DNA from: Armillaria gallica
Taxonomy: Eukaryota > Basidiomycota > Agaricomycetes > Agaricales > Physalacriaceae
Direction of reading: 5' to 3'
DNA length: 64,000 nt
Assembly (NCBI GenBank): GCA_037576215.1
Contig: JBANDB010000003.1
Location: forward strand, 4,588,001 to 4,652,000
Part shown: positions 1-10,305 of the stretch, in pieces
How the letters are laid out: the number at the start of each line of letters is the position of its first letter
Position numbering within the stretch: position 1 is the stretch's first letter
Translations under genes and position numbers: made by a program
The notes under the pieces: model-generated
What the model saw: only the letters and a program-made list of their open reading frames with translations
The model's database searches: none
What the model was told of the DNA's origin: nothing

Positions 1-1
1 C

Positions 2-262
2 ACTTGGCACTCGGTAAGTCTCCAAAGACAGTAACAACACATGCCTCATGCTTGACAGCTCGGGACATGTGCGATGAAGCCTCGGGATCAAAATGGGGTT
101 GTCGATGCGCGCCTGAACGTCTATGGTATACAAAATCTCAAAGTTGCTGACATGAGCATCGCGCCATCAAATGTTAGTGCGAATACATATAATACGGCGC
201 TAATCATCGGAGAGAAAGCTGCGGTAATCATAGCGGAGGATTTAGGAATTAAAGGCGTTTAA
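2..262 (+). CDS. GMC oxidoreductase, alcohol oxidase-like (3' end only)
   Basis: This is the C-terminal end of a glucose-methanol-choline flavoenzyme; the rest lies upstream of the window. Exons 2..13 and 59..262 are joined across a 45-bp intron. The joined frame gives the family's active-site signature WHSLGTCAM, with the catalytic His, then GVVD.RLNVYG, VADMSIAPSN and ANTYNTALIIGEKAA, which carries the second active-site Asn. The tail resembles fungal alcohol (methanol-type) oxidases more than aryl-alcohol oxidases. Such enzymes oxidise short or aromatic alcohols with FAD and release H2O2, in peroxisomes or secreted. The substrate cannot be judged from this fragment. Confidence 0.9.
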
Positions 263-922
263 TGATAACAACGTATTGAATGGTGGCGTGCATTTGGGAT
301 CAAAGACTGACGTCACGCGTTTGTGGGCATCGCGTCGATAATTGTTTCCCAGATACGGCCCTGTGGATTATCTAGAATTCCATCCTAATGATTGTTGAGA
401 ATACGTGGCAGGATGTGATGAGGATGGTGCCGAATTCGCAAAGCGTATTCTCGTCTGGATGCTACAGCATGCACCCCACCCTCGTGACCGCATATACGAG
501 CTAGAAGCAGGACACGCCCATGATGGTAGGACGAGGTTGGCTGCAGAGCGAAACCAAATGGGGTGGACGTGGGAGGTCAATAATTGCATATGGAAATATT
601 GAGCTAGGCTTGGGATGAAATGTTGAGATGAGCAAGTGTGCTCGTAGTCGATGGCGACGATGAACCAGATGGAGAAACAAAGTCTAGAGCGAGTTGGAAG
701 CAACAGTCTGTAAGAAGCGTGAGTGTATCAAAGTCAGGAAGTGCTCAAAGATTAGAACGGAGGCCGGACCGGTACTCCTCGGATCTCAGTAAAACGAGGT
801 AGAGTGAAAGAGAGTGCTGAATGAGAATTGAGGTTGAATGAGATCGACATAGATTGCACATAGGTGGTATCAACTGATGCTACAGTGGAATGAAAATAGC
901 CTTAATCGGACCTAGGAAACGG
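263..922. other. Intergenic stretch, no supported gene
   Basis: This is the space between two convergent genes (alcohol oxidase + and bHLH factor -). Short open frames on both strands (for example 405-602 + and 368-703 -) overlap each other and show no recognisable domain. The stretch probably holds 3' untranslated regions. Confidence 0.5.
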
Positions 923-1668
923 TCAGCAAGGAGACGAAGACAAGGAGCCATATGCATACTCATCAGACTCGTCGTCATCCCGGGAATCGCCTCCGTTCCA
1001 TCTGCGTTCCCAGAGCGCATTCGGAGGTGGCGGTAATGGCGTCGGGAGGCGGGAATTTGCATGATGAAGGCGGGCAAGAAGGGCCTCGCGCTCTGAGACG
1101 AGGGCATGGATGTACTCAATAGCTGGATACGGGTCCGTCAGAGGCAAGCGAGGAGTAACACAGATGACACACTCTTGCCCAAAACGACATTCTCACTCCG
1201 AGGACCTGCTCGTCCGTCGGCGCTCACCTCGCTGCCGCTTCCTCCCCCGCCGCTTCCTCCCTGTCGGCTCCGTCGACGACGCTTCACCTCACCTCTTGAC
1301 TCGTTTGAGATTGTTGCCTCCTCCTGTTTGATGGCCTCGCGCAGAGCAGGGACCGTCTGACACAGAGCCTCGTATCCGCGGCGAATGTTCGCTCGCCGCT
1401 TTTGCTCGCTCTGGATGTGGTTGGCCTTTTTCTGTGATGGACTGAGGAGGGTCGACTTTGATGCTGTCTGAGGCTGGGGCGGGGGCGTAGGTCTGAATCT
1501 TTTGGGGGGAGGTGGTGGTGGGTGGTTGAGTGAATGCTTTGAAGGAGAAGGGGGCGGCTCTAGAGCCATGAGATCACGTGTTGCCTTTGAGAGGGCATCC
1601 TTGCGTTGTGGCGGGATGAGCGCGTAAAAGTCGCCGGTGGGCGTATAGTGCTGCTCGTAGTCGTACAT
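923..1668 (-). CDS. bHLH transcription factor, class B E-box type
   Basis: Two exons, complement(1173..1668) and complement(923..1122), are joined across a 50-bp intron and give 231 residues. Residues about 79-112 are the basic region and helix 1, with NHIQSEQKRR: His84, Glu88 and Arg92 are the three contacts typical of CACGTG-binding bHLH proteins. A long Arg/Gly/Ser-rich loop (about 115-158) precedes helix 2 (LGKTIEYIHALVSEREALL, about 163-182). The N-terminus is proline rich. It is a nuclear DNA-binding protein, probably dimeric; Ino4-like or Cbf1-like specificity cannot be settled. The start codon lies 101 bp from the start of the divergent F-box gene, and that gap holds a CACGTG site. 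Confidence 0.85.
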
Positions 1669-1715
1669 CAGCCTTCAATCTTTACTTTACTCGGCCCTTC
1701 TAGGTAGCCACTGAT

Positions 1716-1721
1716 CACGTG
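1716..1721. promoter_or_regulatory. CACGTG E-box in bidirectional promoter
   Basis: A perfect palindromic CACGTG lies in the roughly 100-bp gap between the divergent bHLH and F-box genes, followed a few bases later by TACGTCA, a CRE-like core. The bHLH protein has the residues that read CACGTG, so autoregulation is possible. This is inference from sequence only. Confidence 0.45.
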
Positions 1722-1769
1722 CATACGTCATAGCCGCATTTGAATTTCAAGTTTTCAACTTCTTTGCTA

Positions 1770-3188
1770 ATGTCTATCCCGATCGAACTGCTCTCCAAGA
1801 TATTTACCCTTGCCTACGATGGAGACGATATCGCCAATGCTGGCTTCGTCCACGTCTGTAGCGATTGGAGAGCAGTAGCCTTGGAAACCCCCGAGCTCTG
1901 GAGTCATGTTACCGTACGCAAATCAGGGAAAGGCCTCTCCACCATCCTCGAGCGATCGCGCTCCTGCCCACTCACCATTCGCGCTACCCTCAAAGATGAT
2001 CCTTCCTATGTCGCACGCCGTACAGTGCAGCCTGTGGGAACAGACAGCGTAACCATGGGGGGTCTGCCGCGAACGATTGCCACCGCTAACGCATCTCCAT
2101 CCTTACACAAAATTCTTGAGATCCTCTTCTCCCACTCGCACCACTGGAGCAACGTCTTTCTCCAGCTCTCGCCTAACCTTTTCCACCTCCTCGACGACCT
2201 CAAAGGTCCTTTACCCATCCTCAAAAAATTGCATCTCGAGATGATCCAGACAGCGGATTATCTTGAAGACTTGCCTGAAGTTTCGTCTAATGCTTTTGCC
2301 ATCGCCCCACAATTGACCGATGTCGTTATCGCCAACATCAGAGGTGGCGTACCATTTTCCATGAGCAATCTTCGCTCTGTGCATCTTCGAGAATTCGTTA
2401 CCCTCGAAAAGATGTCTGATCTTCTCAAAGAAGCGCCATATCTGACTAAATTTGTCGCGAATCGTGACCGTCGTAGCGGTTACCGTTTCCTCAATGACGG
2501 ACCTCCATCACACGCAGGCATACCTGTTGTCCACACTTCTTTGCGTGAAATGGAGTTTCACCGTGTTCGCCGAGTCGGCGACCTCTTGTGTTCATGTGTC
2601 CTTCCCAATCTCGAGTCGTTCATTCTCAACGATTTTTTCGAGTTTGAGGATCTAACTATCCGCTCCTTGTCTGACTGCTTTGCCGCTTGGTTGCCGCCAC
2701 TCCGCAAACTCTCTATTCGCGGCATAATGCCAAACGAAGACATCATCCTTATACTCAGAGCAGTCCCTACCGTGCAGGAGCTTATCATTGCTCAGACTTT
2801 GTATGATGATCCTTCACATACAGAAATGCGCTTTGGCGAACTGGTCGCCCGTAATCTTTGTGCGGAAGTCGGACTTTTACCCCATCTCCACAGTCTTGAC
2901 CTCTGTGCCACCACCTATCCTAGAGACGATGTTCATGATGAGTGGACTGGCAATATCTTTGCAGACATGATTGCGTCCAGGCGGGCAAGCTCTTCACAGG
3001 TGGTGAAGCTCCAGCACGTACGCGTTGGGGGTTACGAGTTCGGTTTTGGTTCCTCTGTTGTCGAAAGATTCGAATCGTTCAAGCGTGAAGGCTTGGATAT
3101 TAGTTGGGTCGATGAGGACCGTGTTCGTTCTATTGTTCGTACCGACATAATCGAAATCCCCAAACCGAGGTACATAGACATGCGATGA
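1770..3188 (+). CDS. F-box protein with degenerate leucine-rich repeats
   Basis: An intronless frame of 472 residues. The open frame extends 30 bp upstream only through a TTG, so the ATG at 1770 is taken as start. The N-terminus reads IPIELLSKIF...VCSDWRAVALETPELW, the standard agaricomycete F-box followed by its Trp-rich tail (residues about 1-50). The rest is a leucine-rich region with repeated L..L.L spacing, as in F-box/LRR proteins. Such proteins are substrate adaptors of SCF ubiquitin ligases through Skp1. Agaricomycetes have very many of them and the target is unknown. It is transcribed away from the bHLH gene. Confidence 0.85.
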   Translation: MSIPIELLSKIFTLAYDGDDIANAGFVHVCSDWRAVALETPELWSHVTVRKSGKGLSTILERSRSCPLTIRATLKDDPSYVARRTVQPVGTDSVTMGGLPRTIATANASPSLHKILEILFSHSHHWSNVFLQLSPNLFHLLDDLKGPLPILKKLHLEMIQTADYLEDLPEVSSNAFAIAPQLTDVVIANIRGGVPFSMSNLRSVHLREFVTLEKMSDLLKEAPYLTKFVANRDRRSGYRFLNDGPPSHAGIPVVHTSLREMEFHRVRRVGDLLCSCVLPNLESFILNDFFEFEDLTIRSLSDCFAAWLPPLRKLSIRGIMPNEDIILILRAVPTVQELIIAQTLYDDPSHTEMRFGELVARNLCAEVGLLPHLHSLDLCATTYPRDDVHDEWTGNIFADMIASRRASSSQVVKLQHVRVGGYEFGFGSSVVERFESFKREGLDISWVDEDRVRSIVRTDIIEIPKPRYIDMR

Positions 3189-3480
3189 TAATGTTATGAT
3201 GGTATCCTTCCGTGTCCTGTTGTAAGGTGCTAAGGTGCAGGGAATCTGTACGTATCATACATGTATCATATGGAATGTCTGTAAGTATTCTCTTTCCGTC
3301 ACGCCCAATAGACGTTGTTACTGTGAATTTGCTGTGAATGACTCGTGATTGACTCGTGGCGTTAAAAATAGTCCGTGCGCCACGCGGACTTATTTGTCCC
3401 TATTTTGATGGGCCGCTGACCCGGATCCCACGCCCTATTGTTGACACCGTTGTTGACCACGATCTCCTATATCGCCCATG

Positions 3481-4812
3481 ATGTCCCTTCGTCCTTCGAT
3501 GCCCTCTGGGCTTAATCCGCACCTCAAGGCGACTCGTGCGTTTCGCGATTTCTCTTTTGCACTCGTCTAACTATTCTATGCAGTGGATTCTGGCAACCTG
3601 CCACCCGTAAAGTACCAAATATTGAATTGTCAAGGGCAAGACATTCTCGTGTGTGCCTTCCTTTTGCGTGACTTGCATGACGCGCTAATGTCGGTCTGAT
3701 TTTTCAGGTAGGCAGAATGAAGATAGAAACATCGACAGTACGTATTTGCCATCTATCTCATCGACCCTTGCTGACGATAAAGCGACGATAGCCATCCGGG
3801 CACGCTTTCATCCTTCGGCGATATGACACAGGCGCGATTAGTTTGACCACCATGTTTCGCGCAGCATTCCCAACGGCCTCTGAGCAGGAAGAGAAGGAGG
3901 AGGTAGCGTGGGTTAAGGACAACTTTGACCTCACAGGCAACAATGGATCTTCCCGAGACACGTCGATTACTCGTCTAGCGGGTACTTGGGTTTCACCAGA
4001 GTTAGCTGTGTCTCTCGCAGAAGCCTACTCATTAGGTGGTCTCATCAATGTCGTCGTCAATGCTAGACCGGATCCTACAGCTAACTACAGGCGATCTGGC
4101 AAAGGCGCTGCCACCGCTCCTCGGGCCACTCCCGCTTCCCCGGCGGGATCATCCATTCCATCCAAGGCCCCTCCATCTCCCGTTGCCGCTCCTAATCCTG
4201 CAAAACGCCGGAAAGAGTCATCACCGTCTCCAGCCAAATCTCTAGAGAAGCCACCCGCCCTCAGACGATCTGCTCGCACCACCAAGAGTCCTGCGCCGCA
4301 AGTCTCAGTAGCCCTACCGAAGTCTCCGCCAGCGAAAACTCCCAGAAAGAGCACTCGACGAGAGCTCGTAGATACCCCGGGTGGATCAGAACAGACTGTG
4401 GTGGACGAAGAGGGAGACACAGTTGAAGATGTAATGGGATCGCAGCTTCATCAACAGGATATTGCTGAGCAAAAGGCCTTGATCGAGGGACTGAAGGCCG
4501 AACGGGAGGCTCTCAAGACGGAGCCGAAGACAGAGAATGATATGGAAGTTGACGTCAAACCCACGAGCAAGAGAGGACGGGAGGAGGAGGAGAAGCTGAA
4601 GTTCGAACCCAAAGAACAAGAGAAGGAGCCCCGGGCTATCGCTACTAACAGTAGGGTGAGTCGATGGCAGATGGAACCAAAGACCAAATCGGTGGCTTGG
4701 GGTGTGGCGGCTTTCTTGTTTGGCGCCGGTGCCGTGTGAGTGTCGTTTTCCTTGACTAACTTGCAATGCCTGATCTCGTTGCTACAGAACTTTATTGCCC
4801 AATTTCTTCTGA
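3481..4812 (+). CDS. Bqt4-like KilA-N/APSES-fold nuclear-membrane protein
   Basis: Five exons (3481..3535, 3584..3648, 3708..3737, 3792..4735, 4788..4812) join in phase to 372 residues; an in-frame ATG also lies at 3478. Residues about 20-125 form a KilA-N/APSES-type domain (VKYQILNCQGQDILVGRMK, then HAFILRRYDTGAISLTTMFRAAFP). A Pro/Ala/Ser-rich linker follows with a basic NLS-like PAKRRK, then a charged helical stretch (about 250-320). The C-terminus is one membrane segment (SVAWGVAAFLFGAGAVTLLP) ending PNFF. An APSES fold plus a C-terminal anchor is the layout of fission yeast Bqt4, which tethers telomeres to the inner nuclear membrane. That role is inferred by family. Confidence 0.75.
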
Positions 4813-5070
4813 TGATTTGTATACATTGTTCTGTTGTCTTCCCTAATGTTGCGCTGTATCCCTCCTCATGTTATCCGCTCCGCCTTCCCCCCATCAGTTC
4901 ATAGTGTACAACTACATTGATATATACACCCCGCAATACTCGCGGGTCCATTTCTTCTGGTTTATTATATATCTGAATACATTTAAATTTTCCTTCTGTT
5001 GTATAAAGATGTGTAAACTTACGATAATAGCGTCCATTCCTCCTGTCAGTGGCTGATCTAAGGCTTGGAT

Positions 5071-6535
5071 TTAAGCCAGAGTCGGTCTGCAAACCAGCAG
5101 ACCTTCCTCCGCATACAGCCCAGAAACGTACAAGGCGCCCGTTCTCGAGTCTCGCACGCCGGTAGTGGAAGACGAAAAGCCGACGCCGTTGCTCTGAAGT
5201 AAGGTTACAGCGTCCCAGTTCAGGGCTGCGGGGACCTTGCTGCCAGCAGAAATCGGTGCCATCACATCATAATTGACCGGTGGTTCGGTCAATTTGCTCG
5301 CGCGCGGTGTAATGGAAAGTACCCAGCTTGGGGCGTGCGGCACCGCGCTTTTGGCCAATTTGGCCAAAGTCAGGAAATGAGGATGGCCGCCAACAATGAG
5401 GGAATTATTATCGTCAAAATCGATGTTATCCGGACAGAATGGAACAAGAACACTTTCTTGAAACACCAGTTCATTTGTGGATGCGTTTCTCGAATACATC
5501 ATGATCTGACTGAGAGATGTGGATGCAATGGCCACTTGAGCACCGGACGGAGAGATCGCAACGCCATTTGGAAATGGTATAAAGGGTGCCGCAACTGCGT
5601 GGGTCTGGATCGGAACAGGGGATGTTGCATCAGAATCCAGAGTGACATGGGCCACCCATCCGAGAGGTAATCCAAGAATTGTCTCCATGATAGGTACGAA
5701 ATGGCCGATCACAGGCCATCTCCGAGTAACAAGATGGTCATTTGAAACGTAGAAGGAGTTTGGAGAGGTCAGAGCGAGAGCATTGGGAGAAACAAGGTAA
5801 GGAGCTGCAATTGTGCGAATGTAGGTTGCGACGGTCGGGGAGGATGGCGATATGACAAACTGCTCGATAAAAGTTTGCGGACCGGCGTGATTCACAATGA
5901 AGAGATTGGAGGAATTGCCGGCATATGACGGCCAAATCTTGGCACCCAAAGGATGGAAATCATGGCCTTTGGGATAGTTCTCCAACGTGACACGCTGGGG
6001 CTTGGTGGATACAGAGGTAGCCTTCCCGAAACTAAAAAGAGAGCTTGACTTTTCTGCTGCGACGTTTTCGCTGTTAGGCGAGTAGAGCCAGAGAGAGCCG
6101 TGAGGTTCGGGCTTGTGTAGTGGGCCCATCACCTGGGAACGGGGTCAGCCGGTCATTAAGTGCCACGGTGTCAGAGAGGTCGACGAGCTCACGGTGTTCC
6201 ACTGCTTTCGGCCCGAGTCACAAGTGAAAAGAACCTTTCTTTCTTCTAGCTTGGCTTCATCGTTATGAAGATCCCAGAAAGTCACGTCCTCGCAGAACTT
6301 GAGAGCGTCGTTCCCGGACTCGTCTTTGAGAGTTTCGCATTGGCTGCTAAAGTTGCCGCCATGGATGTATCCGTCGGGGAAGGGGGCCAAAGTGAGAATG
6401 GAATTCCGGAGAGTATACTGGCTCCGCCAGACATAAAGACTCTGTTGAAGAATTCGTCAGTTCGAGAATGGGATTCCAAAGAACTGGATGTACGGTCAAG
6501 AAGACGAATATGGCAAGTTTACTTCGGAATGGCAT
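5071..6535 (-). CDS. Paraoxonase/arylesterase-like calcium-dependent beta-propeller enzyme
   Basis: Exons complement(6494..6535), complement(6193..6441) and complement(5071..6132) give 450 residues in continuous phase. An N-terminal hydrophobic stretch (MPFRSKLAIFVFLT) is a signal anchor, as in animal paraoxonases. CEDVTFWD corresponds to the calcium-binding entry of the propeller. Later motifs include HPLGAKIW, LFIVNHAG, SPNSFYVSNDH, FPNGVAISPSG and PDNIDFDDNNSLIVGGHP, which supply the Asn/Asp calcium ligands of the SMP-30/paraoxonase propeller. Family members hydrolyse lactones or aryl esters at membranes or outside the cell. The natural substrate is unknown. The gene is transcribed divergently from the DUF6534 gene. 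Confidence 0.8.
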
Positions 6536-6867
6536 CGAGGCGAGGCGAGGCACTGGGATAAAGTATTCGCGGTATGTTTCGAGGGAATGCCTTGATATTA
6601 CTGGGGTCAAATGAAAGAGATTGGAACGCGGCCATCGGTCTAAGGAGTGGATCAGACCTCACTTGATGGCCGGCAGCTACTTTCAACCCTTTTTCAACCG
6701 TGATCACGTTCAAATTTGTATGTACATCTTTCTTTTCATCAAACGGGATTCCCTCATCATGCCCACCTTGACGTGCTGTCAGAGTGCACAAGGTTCCCCA
6801 GCGTGCTACTTTCGGGCTTTGCCTATTTGTGCTTGATCTCCAATTTGCCAATATTCCAACGGCATCA

Positions 6868-6877
6868 TATATATAAG
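6868..6877 (+). promoter_or_regulatory. TATA-like box
   Basis: TATATATAAG lies about 100 bp upstream of the ATG at 6977, a plausible TATA position for the DUF6534 gene. Confidence 0.4.
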
Positions 6878-6976
6878 CCCAACTCTGATTTCGAGATCCG
6901 AACACAGTCACGATTCTCTTAAAACCAAAAGTTTTACTCCGGAGTGCACTCTGCTTCCTTCCTATACCCCCCAGCC

Positions 6977-8878
6977 ATGGAGGCCATCGATATTAACGAC
7001 ACATTTGGTGCGTGTTTAAAAACACGCGATGATGCTCATTCGCGCTCATAACTTACGTAGGTGCAATGCTTATTGGCGCGCTGGTCACGATGGCCACCTA
7101 CGGGATCACAACGCTACAGGCTTGTCTTTGCTCAGGCTCTATGATACGTTGCTGACAAGTTATTGCAGGCGTATTTCTACTTCATGACCTACCCTCAAGA
7201 CAGTCTTGCGATAAAATCTTTTGTTCGTCGGCTATGTCCATAACTCGTGTCCATCATTCTAACGTGTTTCGCTCTCCTAGGTGGGGTTAATATGGTATGC
7301 CCGTCTGCCAACACTTTCGTCAGTGAACTTACGTTGCTCACTACAGGACATTGGACACAGTCCACGTCGTATTCAGTGAGCACGGGCAGCATTCATTCCA
7401 CGCCTTTTCTCAATTTAGGCAGTGTGCCATGCAATCCACTGGTATCTAGTTAGTGCGCGGATCTTCATGGCGACCGTCGCGCTTACCTCTATTTTAAGAT
7501 CGCTGGATTCGGAAATCCCGCCCTTCTAGTGGAAGGAACATGGTCAGTCTACCGCCCTCGCCTCAATGTCCAGCATTTCTGATGATAGTCAAGGTCTCTC
7601 TTCGTGAGTATTACTGGTAGCTCGAAAGTTGGCGGTATTGTGACCAAATTTGACACAACCCGGAAGTCCTCGATCATGATCAATGTAAGTGCGAGTTGAG
7701 AGTACTTTGCGTTCACTCATCTTTCTCAGGTGATAATAGCATTTTTGGTGCAATGGTCCGTTCTTCGTTCATCCCTTCTGCTCTCCAGATTGTGACCTCT
7801 ACAACTTAGCTTCTTCGCTCAACGAATACATGGATGTACGCCCTCCCTCCTACATTCCCGCCAGTTTTTCACCGTGGTATCTCAGTATGTCCCAAACCGT
7901 ACAGGTGGTGGATGACTTCCGTTATCGTTCGTCCCGTCCCGTCCCTACTTGAGGCTAATTTCGGAACTGACATTCGTTCAGGGCTCGATGGTCTTCGCCC
8001 ATTTCTGTGAGTCTCGCTTTGCTTTCGTATTTCCAAATCCTGATTTGAGCGATCTCCCCAGGTTTTGGCCTAGGTGAAATTACCGGTGTCTCAGATTATC
8101 CCCCGGCTAACAACCACTCAATTTGGCAGAAACTGTCGGTCAATTGTATGTGTACCTCCTTTCGCAAAATAATCCTGTCTTTACCTCCTTTTAGTTTCGT
8201 CAAGAAGGAGTTTAGCAGGCTCAATGAAGTGAATGTGAGCTTTCCTCTCCGGACGGAATCCATTTACTCAAAGGAAATTGTCAGTTTGTTGCCGTGTTAC
8301 CATTTGGCATTACTGCTATTCTTTCCGATATTCTAATTGCTGTCGGCCTATGCCTTCTGCTCGAGCGGAGCCGAACGAATTTTGCAAACACAAACTATCT
8401 AATTAAGACTCTCATTGGATACGCGATCACGCGTTGCCTGCTGACATCGTAAGTCGTACTAACATTATAGCACTTGAAATTCTAATTCATAAGTGTCTAG
8501 CCTTATGGCTGTTGTTGAAGTCATCGTCGTGCGTTCATGTCATTTTAAACCGTGTTCCCCACCGTGACTCATCCTTCTTCTCAGTTCGTCACCAAGCCTA
8601 CCTCATTCTATTCCTTCGCTATTGACTTTGTTATCGGGAAACGTACGCAGTCCCTCAATCACCCCTCAACTGGCGTTTCTCAATTGACCATTTTAGTATG
8701 GTCAAACTCACTGCTAGCGTCGCTGAACTCACGAAGATCTTTGCGGGATACCTTCAATAGAAAGGATAGTGGCACTATGTCCACAGGTTTCCGTGTAGCA
8801 TCGCCAGGGTTGAGCACAACAGGCGCTGAACCTGGCCAACTCAATCTCGTGCGAGTAAGCAGTAATTCATATACATGA
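6977..8878 (+). CDS. DUF6534-type multi-pass membrane protein
   Basis: A gene broken by many short introns; not every splice site could be fixed (one junction near 7125-7168 has no obvious GT donor). The first exons give MEAIDINDTF then GAMLIGALVTMATYGITTLQ, YFYFMTYPQDSLAIKSF and LDTVHVVFSE. The late exon reads FVAVLPFGITAILSDILIAV followed by LLLERSRTNFANTNYLIKTL, the hallmark block of the basidiomycete DUF6534 family. The last exon (about 8696..8878) reads LWSNSLLASLNSRRSLR. These proteins have six or seven membrane helices and a cytosolic tail; function is not known. I am sure of the family, less of each exon. Confidence 0.75.
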
Positions 8879-9884
8879 TTCGCTTCGATTTCCCCATTAT
8901 TTTCCGAAGATACCGAGACAGGGCGAAAGTAAAAGTTCTGATGGAGAGATTGGTTCATGCACCGTAAGCCCGCGGCGCATATACTCAAAGGAATATCTAA
9001 TGTATTTGAACAGAAAATTAGCACACAAGCAAGCCGACAGTCATCTGAACTTCGGTTTAGTGGGATTGACACTCAAAGGACACAGTGACGATTATACCCA
9101 TCTTGGCTGCGCGCTGGCGTGCCGGGAGATACCACAACTTGTGACGAATCCTTCTTTGTCAAGTTGCCCTGGGAAAAGGATATGATATGTATTTACAAAA
9201 TGTAGCAGCAGCACTATTTCTTTCCATAAATTATTCCTCACCTTCGATTACGAGTATTTTATCATTACGAACGGAATGCCCATTGCCGCTTCATGCCGAG
9301 AATTGCCGGCACAGCACGTGATTAAAATGATGTACACATACCTACACACACGGATAAACAAACTTTCGACAATGCACATTGCACCACCACCAGAAGTTAG
9401 AACTTGGAAAGCTATATGGCAGGACTTCGGGACAATGATATCCTCCGCATCTGCGATTCGAACTTATGTTGCTGTTTGTTGACTGTGTTAACATAACCTT
9501 CTTTTCTTTTCTTACAGTTCTCTTGTAGATCGATCCATTATAATTTGTAGTATTTACAGCAACAGCGTGAGAAGTAATAGGAAAGGGTATCCAAAGGTAG
9601 GTACACCAGAGACTCTGTACACCGTCGAGCTAGCAAAGGAGGTCCTTGAAGAACAATAGGGCTTTGAAGAACGACCGTGTTTCCGCGGCCGGAAGCGATA
9701 TGGCAATATTGACATTAGTATCAGCATGATTGACATTGACATTGACGTTGGCGGCGGCAGTGATGTTGGTGGTGTTGGTATCGACACATGGTCCCAACAC
9801 AGGACTATCACTGCTATGGGTTAGTATAAAGCACCCCGACAGTATGGGAACTTAGTGACACTCACCTCTCCCTACAGTGTCAGA
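8879..9884. other. Intergenic stretch, nothing recognised
   Basis: About 1 kb between the DUF6534 gene and the HET-like gene. It contains only short frames without domains and a small simple-sequence tract near 9709-9780 built on GACATT and GTTGGTG-like units. Confidence 0.5.
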
Positions 9885-10305
9885 AGAACAAAAACATCTG
9901 CTCCGCACCGGGCTGAATTTTGAGTTTTTTCGTCCGTCTTTCGGATTTAGGAAGGAAAGTGGGTGAAATACTCGTAATCTGCAAAAATCAGTTTTTTGGG
10001 TGATTTGTTTCAATTTTTGGGAAAAATTCGAAAATATTTGACTCCTTGGAACGAGCTGAAAAGTCGAAATCTGCAATAAAAGTTTTTTGTTTCAAAAATT
10101 TGAGACCAAAAATAGAAATATTTGAAGCTATCAAAAATTTGTTATACAAGTCTGAAACTACTCCTGAAAAGGAGACGATTCAGCTAGTTTAGATGAAAAT
10201 CGGGAAAAATCTGACGGCAGAGATACAGCTACAAATTTGATGCTGATGGGAGGTCGAAAACCATCTTCCGACACTATAGTATTTACTGAAGGAATGCTGA
10301 TACTC
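9885..10305 (-). repeat. Copy 3 of the HET-like 3' module (host gene copy)
   Basis: On the minus strand the end of the HET-like gene and its downstream sequence match the two copies at 37.6 and 42.7 kb. Shared landmarks are the block encoding GFRPPISIKFVAVSLPSD and the sequence ATTCAGCCCGGTGCGGAG (complement near 9901-9918). Here about 200 bp of AT-rich DNA separates the two landmarks; in the other copies they are only tens of bases apart. Confidence 0.65.
9965..10124 (-). repeat. Degenerate AT-rich tandem duplication
   Basis: Two imperfect units read on the minus strand, about 10124-10059 and 10040-9965. Both begin CAAATATTT, pass through AATT(T)TTGAAAC or AAATTGAAAC, and end TTGCAGATT followed by CGA. 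They lie inside the AT-rich block that separates the two halves of the HET-like module. Confidence 0.55.

Noticed and set aside
405..602. Plus-strand frame downstream of the alcohol oxidase
   Set aside because: No domain, no splice chain, overlaps an equally open minus frame; likely UTR.
1740..1769. Upstream extension of the F-box frame
   Set aside because: It begins at a TTG, not an ATG; the F-box starts right after the ATG at 1770.
4085..4766. Minus-strand frames over the Bqt4-like gene
   Set aside because: Low-complexity reflections of the Pro/Ala/Ser-rich linker; the plus-strand gene has in-phase introns and a domain.
9440..9475. Possible tRNA T-loop (GATTCGAAC)
   Set aside because: The flanking bases do not pair into a T-arm and no acceptor or anticodon arm fits on either strand.
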